Below, piece by piece: positions 60,592-64,000 of a stretch of 64,000 bases of DNA (positions are counted from its first letter, which is position 1; the number at the start of each line of letters is the position of its first letter). The DNA comes from B25-G16 sp964549945 (GTDB lineage: Bacteria > Desulfobacterota > DSM-4660 > Desulfatiglandales > B25-G16): NCBI GenBank assembly GCA_964549945.1, contig CAZJXD010000007.1, forward strand, positions 33,444 through 97,443, in the 5' to 3' direction. Below the pieces are notes generated by a model, which saw only the letters and a program-made list of their open reading frames with translations, ran no database searches and was not told the DNA's origin. The position numbers and the translations under genes were made by a program.

Positions 60592-61311
60592 ATGGTGGCA
60601 TCACCTGCACGAGAAATAAGGGGCGTCATTTTTGACTTGGATCAAACGCTCATTGATTCTTTGCAGGCCTTCATCGAGGCCTTTAATAGAGGGGTTGAGC
60701 GCTTTGGGCTGGCCCCTGTTGCCCAGGAGAAGCTGACCTCTTTTTTGGATAATGGCTGGCGGATGGGGAAGATGCTTTTCGAGGAATTCCCTTCCGTCTT
60801 CAATGAAGAGGATGCCCGGAAGGCATGTGAGGATGAGATACGGAAGGCCTATCTGGAATTGGAGCCCGAGAATGTGGTGTTGAAGTCGGGAGTGAGGCGG
60901 ACCCTCTGTTCGCTGAAGGAGAGGGGAGTCAAGATAGGGATAGTCACCGGAAGAATGGGCAAGGGTGACGGTAAGTGGCGCGAGCTTCGCAGGTTGCATA
61001 TTGATCAGTATGTGGATGCCATGGTTACCGCTGCCGAGGCACCTGCGAAACCTGCCCCGGATGGCTTGATCTTGTGTGTGAAGGCATTAGGGCTTGAGGC
61101 AGAGGATTGCGTGTATATTGGGGATTCACGGCTTGATATCAGGGCCGGCAAAAAGGCAGGATTGCTGACTGTAGGCATTCAGACTGGCGTTGCCGGTAGA
61201 GAGCTTCTTGCCGAGGAAGGACCTGACTACATGGTGGATGAAATAAGTGAGCTTTTGAGTCACCTACCTGAATTTCATAAAACTGGGGGGACCTACCACG
61301 GAAGAATATGA
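60592..61311 (+). CDS. HAD-superfamily phosphatase
   Basis: A 239-residue HAD hydrolase of subfamily I with a helical cap. Motif I is 'GVIFDLDQTLIDS', motif II 'GIVTGR', motif III Lys in 'APAKPAPDGL', and motif IV 'CVYIGDSRLDIRAGKKAGLLTVGI'. It resembles phosphoglycolate phosphatases, but specificity in this family is poorly predicted. GTG at 60589 or ATG at 60592 may be the start; AAGGAT precedes both. It is followed within 34 bases by a small gene and then by a riboflavin kinase, so a flavin-pathway phosphatase is a reasonable guess. Confidence 0.85.
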   Translation: MVASPAREIRGVIFDLDQTLIDSLQAFIEAFNRGVERFGLAPVAQEKLTSFLDNGWRMGKMLFEEFPSVFNEEDARKACEDEIRKAYLELEPENVVLKSGVRRTLCSLKERGVKIGIVTGRMGKGDGKWRELRRLHIDQYVDAMVTAAEAPAKPAPDGLILCVKALGLEAEDCVYIGDSRLDIRAGKKAGLLTVGIQTGVAGRELLAEEGPDYMVDEISELLSHLPEFHKTGGTYHGRI

Positions 61312-61345
61312 AGCGCTTTTCAAGTTTGCCGCGAAGGCAGGCTCA

Positions 61346-61558
61346 ATGGAGGGATATCTCTATGAAAGAGAGAAGATAGAGCCCCTTTCTAACTGGGTGA
61401 GCAATTTGGAGACGATGTATGCCAATCTTCCAGATGAGGTAAAAGCCAGGATCAGAGACGAATTGTGCAATGTCCTGGCACGGATTTTCCAGTATGGAGG
61501 AGCCCGCCTGGAGCAAGAGATTCGAACACGGTTACATACCTTTCGCTCCTCACTCTGA
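61346..61558 (+). CDS. Hypothetical 70-residue helical protein
   Basis: A 70-residue, charged, mostly helical protein ('LSNWVSNLETMYANLPDEVKARIRDELCNVLARIF'). No family recognised. The same reading frame is open upstream back into the HAD gene with further protein-like sequence ('TTEEYEALFKFAAKAGS') but without ATG, GTG or TTG, so either the ATG at 61346 or a non-standard start is used. It lies between the HAD and riboflavin kinase genes with short gaps. Confidence 0.55.
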   Translation: MEGYLYEREKIEPLSNWVSNLETMYANLPDEVKARIRDELCNVLARIFQYGGARLEQEIRTRLHTFRSSL

Positions 61559-61564
61559 AAGACT

Positions 61565-61990
61565 ATGAAGCCTTCAGCTTCCGGAAAAGTCGCAATAAAG
61601 GGAACGCTGGTCGAGGGATTAAGGGAATCAGGCCTTTTCATGGGTATCCCTTGGGTCAGAGAGCAATTCATAGGGAAGCTGGGCATTGATCCATACCCGG
61701 GGACCCTTAACCTGGAGTTCAAGGATCCTCGAGACCTCGACATGCTTAAGGAGGTCAAGACCCGGCCAGGCATTGAGATACACCCGATGGAACAGGGATT
61801 CTGTTCAGCAAAGTGCTTTCATGTGTTGATATGCGGAAGGGTAAGGGGGGCAATCGTTATTCCTCTCGTGGATGATTATCCCGAATCCAAATTAGAGATC
61901 ATCGCCGAAGAAAGGCTCAAGGATCTCTTGTCGCTTCAGGTTGGTGATATAGTACTGATAGAAATCGATGTTGGAAATGGGCCTGCATAG
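61565..61990 (+). CDS. Archaeal-type CTP-dependent riboflavin kinase (DUF120)
   Basis: A 141-residue protein. 'VREQFIGKLGIDPYPGTLNLEF' matches the DUF120 core (…Q….LGf.PYPGTLN…), and 'GAIVIPLVDDYPESKLEIIAEERLKDLLSLQVGDIVLIEI' matches its C-terminal half (IVIP….YP….EIIae..Lrd.L.L.dGD.v.i). DUF120 enzymes are the archaeal RibK, which use CTP to make FMN from riboflavin. The N-terminal nucleotide loop reads 'GLRESGLFMG' where archaeal enzymes have G-x-G-E-G. The archaeal N-terminal winged-helix domain, present in some, is absent. Six bases after the 70-residue gene. Confidence 0.82.
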   Translation: MKPSASGKVAIKGTLVEGLRESGLFMGIPWVREQFIGKLGIDPYPGTLNLEFKDPRDLDMLKEVKTRPGIEIHPMEQGFCSAKCFHVLICGRVRGAIVIPLVDDYPESKLEIIAEERLKDLLSLQVGDIVLIEIDVGNGPA

Positions 61991-62407
61991 CGCTTCCTAG
62001 AGCCCTGAACCCTGAGCCTACAATACCCATATCTCCTCCGTATCTACCAGCAAATATTAGGTTGCTTTTTCATATCTCTTCTGGTACTAAAATAACGATT
62101 TCCTTCTCTCAATCATATCAACGCAAAAACCAGGCTATGAGATGCCTGCCATTAGCTGTAGACAACAAGCTTTTCACTTCAAGCTCTGCGATCTGGTTAT
62201 CTTCGCTTTGAATTCTAGAATTTCTCACTTTCTTCTATTAGCTTCCAATAACCTTGACAATGGAGAAGCTTCAAGGTTTAAGATCGCAAAATGAGACCTT
62301 AAAGCGCGGACAAAACCGGAAGTACCCTCCCTATGTGCTCATAGAGCATGAGGCCCTCTTATTCTTCGTAACAGCTGCTTTACATTGAGCAAGGCGGAGG
62401 TTTTGGA
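61991..62407. other. Gene-free gap with a candidate promoter for the ORF6N gene
   Basis: 417 bases without a convincing gene. It begins with CCCTGAACCCTGAG (62003-62016), like the repeat units near 9371-9437. TTGACA at 62254-62259 and TTTAAG at 62277-62282 are 17 bases apart and could drive the ORF6N gene. Confidence 0.35.
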
Positions 62408-62971
62408 ATGCCAGATATTATCCCGATCGAAAGGATCGCCAGCATGATCTATCTCATCCGGGATATCAGGGTTATGCTTGATAGAGATCTTGCTGCTCTT
62501 TATGGAGTGGAAACGAAAGCGCTGAAGCAAGCCGTAAGACGAAACATTAAACGTTTTCCCAAGGATTTCATGTTTGAGCTAACAAAAGAGGAATTTAAAA
62601 ATTGGAGGTCACAATTTGTGACCTCCAATCGAGATAAAAAGGGTTTACGATACAGCCCTATGGCTTTCACGGAGCAAGGCATGGCTATGTTATCAAGTGT
62701 TCTTAATAGCGACAGGGCTATTCAGGTAAACATTCAGGTCATGAGAGCTTTCACTAAATTACGGGAAATGCTATCTACTCACGAGGATTTGAGGAGAAAA
62801 GGCGAGGCCATGGAAAGGAAATACGACCGTCAGTTCAAGGTTGTATTTGATGCAATAAAGAAACTCATAGATATTGAGAGTAAGCCAAAAAGAAAGATAG
62901 GATTTGAAGTCAAGGAGCTACAAGCTAGCTATGGCAAGAAAGAAAAGTCAAAAAAAGGCCTAATGAACTGA
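62408..62971 (+). CDS. ORF6N-domain DNA-binding protein
   Basis: A 187-residue protein with an N-terminal ORF6N domain: 'IYLIRDIRVMLDRDLAALYGVETKALKQAVRRNIKRFPKDFMFELTKEE', followed by 'SPMAFTEQGMAMLSSVLNSDRAIQVNIQVMRAF' and a coiled-coil tail 'REMLSTHEDLRRKGEAMERKYDRQFKVVFDAIKKL'. ORF6N proteins are phage-type antirepressors or regulators common as single accessory genes in bacterial chromosomes, usually of unknown target. It is followed by radC. Confidence 0.88.
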   Translation: MPDIIPIERIASMIYLIRDIRVMLDRDLAALYGVETKALKQAVRRNIKRFPKDFMFELTKEEFKNWRSQFVTSNRDKKGLRYSPMAFTEQGMAMLSSVLNSDRAIQVNIQVMRAFTKLREMLSTHEDLRRKGEAMERKYDRQFKVVFDAIKKLIDIESKPKRKIGFEVKELQASYGKKEKSKKGLMN

Positions 62972-63149
62972 TATCAGACATTTGGCCCAAAACCTTCCTG
63001 CAGGGATGTGGTTTTTTCCTTTCTGCCATCTCAGCAGAAGGGAAAAAGAAATACTAACCTCAGCGCTTTCTGCGTCTCGAACGAGCGGAGCAAGTGGGCG
63101 GTAACAGGAAACAGTGAAAACAGGTAACCCGAAACGCGCTAGGTACCCC

Positions 63150-63857
63150 ATGCCCATACGGGAATGGTCTGTGGATGATCGGCCCCGGGAGAAGCTGCTC
63201 AAGTATGGAGAGCATACCCTGAGCAATGCCGAGCTGCTGGCCATTATGATCAGAACAGGCGCACCAGGGAAAAGCGCGGTTGATATTGGCAGGGAGCTGC
63301 TCCATAAATTCAAATCCCTTCGTTCAATGAGCGGCGTAGATGTATCGGAATTCAGGAAAATTACCGGCCTCAAGAACGCGAAGATCGCCCAGATCAGGGC
63401 AGCTATTGAACTGGGGAGGAGAATGCTGAGTGAGGAGAAGGCCCTTGAAGGGCCGGTCAAATCATCCTCTGATGTGGTGGGCTTCCTGATGCCCCTCATG
63501 GGGAATTTGAAAAAGGAGCGGTTCATGCTGCTCTTGCTCGATAAGCGAAACGTCATATCAGAGGTCACGGATATCGAGTACGGCACGGTTGATCAAGCCA
63601 ATCCCTACATTCGTGATATCATTCAGATGGCAATCCGCTACAATGCCCCCTCGATCATCGTGGCCCACAATCACCCGTCTGGTTCTATAACCCCGAGTGA
63701 ATCCGATAAGAGATTTACCAAAAGCCTCATGATGGCAGCACAGGCAACGGGCATCAGCTTCTTTGATCATATCATTATCGGCGATAACCGCTACTTCAGC
63801 TTTGCAGATGAAGGCCTTATTGGCGAATATAAAGCGGTCGCAATCGGGGAGCTATAA
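63150..63857 (+). CDS. radC: RadC-family JAB-domain protein
   Basis: A 235-residue protein beginning 'MPIREWSVDDRPREKLLKYGEHTLSNAELLAIMIRTG', with a helix-hairpin-helix region ('FRKITGLKNAKIAQIRAAIELGRRM') and a JAB/MPN metal-binding domain with 'IIVAHNHPSGSITPSESDKRFTKSL' (the HxH...S...D motif). Despite its name a role in repair is doubtful; radC genes are often near mobile DNA. A GTG at 63114 with AGGAA upstream would add 12 residues. Confidence 0.9.
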   Translation: MPIREWSVDDRPREKLLKYGEHTLSNAELLAIMIRTGAPGKSAVDIGRELLHKFKSLRSMSGVDVSEFRKITGLKNAKIAQIRAAIELGRRMLSEEKALEGPVKSSSDVVGFLMPLMGNLKKERFMLLLLDKRNVISEVTDIEYGTVDQANPYIRDIIQMAIRYNAPSIIVAHNHPSGSITPSESDKRFTKSLMMAAQATGISFFDHIIIGDNRYFSFADEGLIGEYKAVAIGEL

Positions 63858-63869
63858 GAAAACAAAAAC

Positions 63870-63920
63870 AAGCTTCGGGAATTGATGTTATCGCATCGAG
63901 AGCTCGCACACAGACTTGCG
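63870..63920 (+). pseudogene. Remnant of an ORF6N protein C-terminus
   Basis: Directly after the radC stop, in the same frame, the sequence reads 'KLRELMLSHRELAHRLAEL'. This resembles the ORF6N coiled-coil tail ('KLREMLSTHEDLRRKGEAM' in the gene at 62408). No start or N-terminal domain precedes it, so it is a broken fragment. The match ends where intron-like sequence begins. Confidence 0.4.
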
Positions 63921-64000
63921 GAGCTTGCCCATACGGGAGTAAAGAGGGGACGCTCGGAAAGCGCCGGCAAAGCCGGCATGGAGTAGGTGGTGAAAGTCCA
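63921..64000 (+). mobile_element. Probable 5' part of a group II intron, cut by the window end
   Basis: The last bases, including AAAGCGCCGGCAAAGCCGGC and 'GGAGTAGGTGGTGAAAGTCC', resemble the 5' region of bacterial group II introns that carry a reverse transcriptase. The reverse transcriptase and the conserved domain V would lie beyond the window. The exact 5' boundary cannot be set; I do not see the usual GTGYG. Confidence 0.4.

Noticed and set aside
1..64000. CRISPR arrays, rRNA or tRNA genes
   Set aside because: No regularly spaced direct repeats and no tRNA or rRNA core sequences were seen on either strand by eye; a tRNA scan would settle it.

Overview
The window reads as a chromosomal segment of a Gram-negative, probably anaerobic bacterium of the Desulfobacterota (deltaproteobacterial) type. 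The evidence is the gene content and order: an ftsE-ftsX-envC-ctpA-yibQ block, zapA followed by 6S RNA and rny, a bacterial V-type ATPase operon, mreBCD-mrdA-rodA with a bactofilin, the rpmH-rnpA-yidD-yidC-jag-mnmE block, dnaN-gyrB-gyrA, and a kdnA/kdnB pair that modifies the Kdo sugar of lipopolysaccharide. The taxon itself is an inference. I found no rRNA, tRNA or CRISPR array.

Layout. 0.2-6 kb: an FMN-binding protein, then on the minus strand cstA followed by two small paralogous proteins and two ArsA/Get3-like ATPases. 6-14 kb: purA, a PAC2 protein and the FtsEX-EnvC division block with CtpA and a YibQ-type deacetylase. 14-17 kb: rny, 6S RNA, zapA and a ZapB-like coiled coil. 17-26 kb: a nine-gene V-ATPase operon (H-I-K-E-C-F-A-B-D) whose rotor subunit carries the Na+-binding residues, ending in an unlisted 54-residue membrane protein. 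26-32 kb: bactofilin and the rod-shape genes. 32-45 kb, plus strand: the ribosome/membrane-insertion/tRNA-modification block, an acyl-CoA dehydrogenase, the sliding clamp and both gyrase subunits; dnaA is not in the window. 44.8-46.6 kb: gpsA and birA.

46.6-54 kb is a nitrogen-assimilation unit on the minus strand: a NifA-like sigma-54 activator, then a good -24/-12 promoter, amtB, glnB, a flotillin, glnA and an AsnRS-like asparagine synthetase candidate. Ammonium would be imported by AmtB, sensed through PII and fixed into glutamine and perhaps asparagine. 54-57 kb: the kdnB/kdnA pair beside a decayed IS91-type transposase fragment. 57-64 kb is looser accessory DNA: a DUF1848 protein, an ADP-forming acyl-CoA synthetase alpha subunit, a HAD phosphatase, an archaeal-type CTP-dependent riboflavin kinase, an ORF6N protein, radC, an ORF6N remnant and what looks like the 5' part of a group II intron running off the window.

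The least explained system is the module at 0.7-3.6 kb: two ArsA/Get3-like ATPases whose switch motifs are degenerate in complementary ways, paired with two short paralogous proteins sharing a conserved C-terminal block, with structured hairpins in front of both small genes, immediately downstream of cstA.
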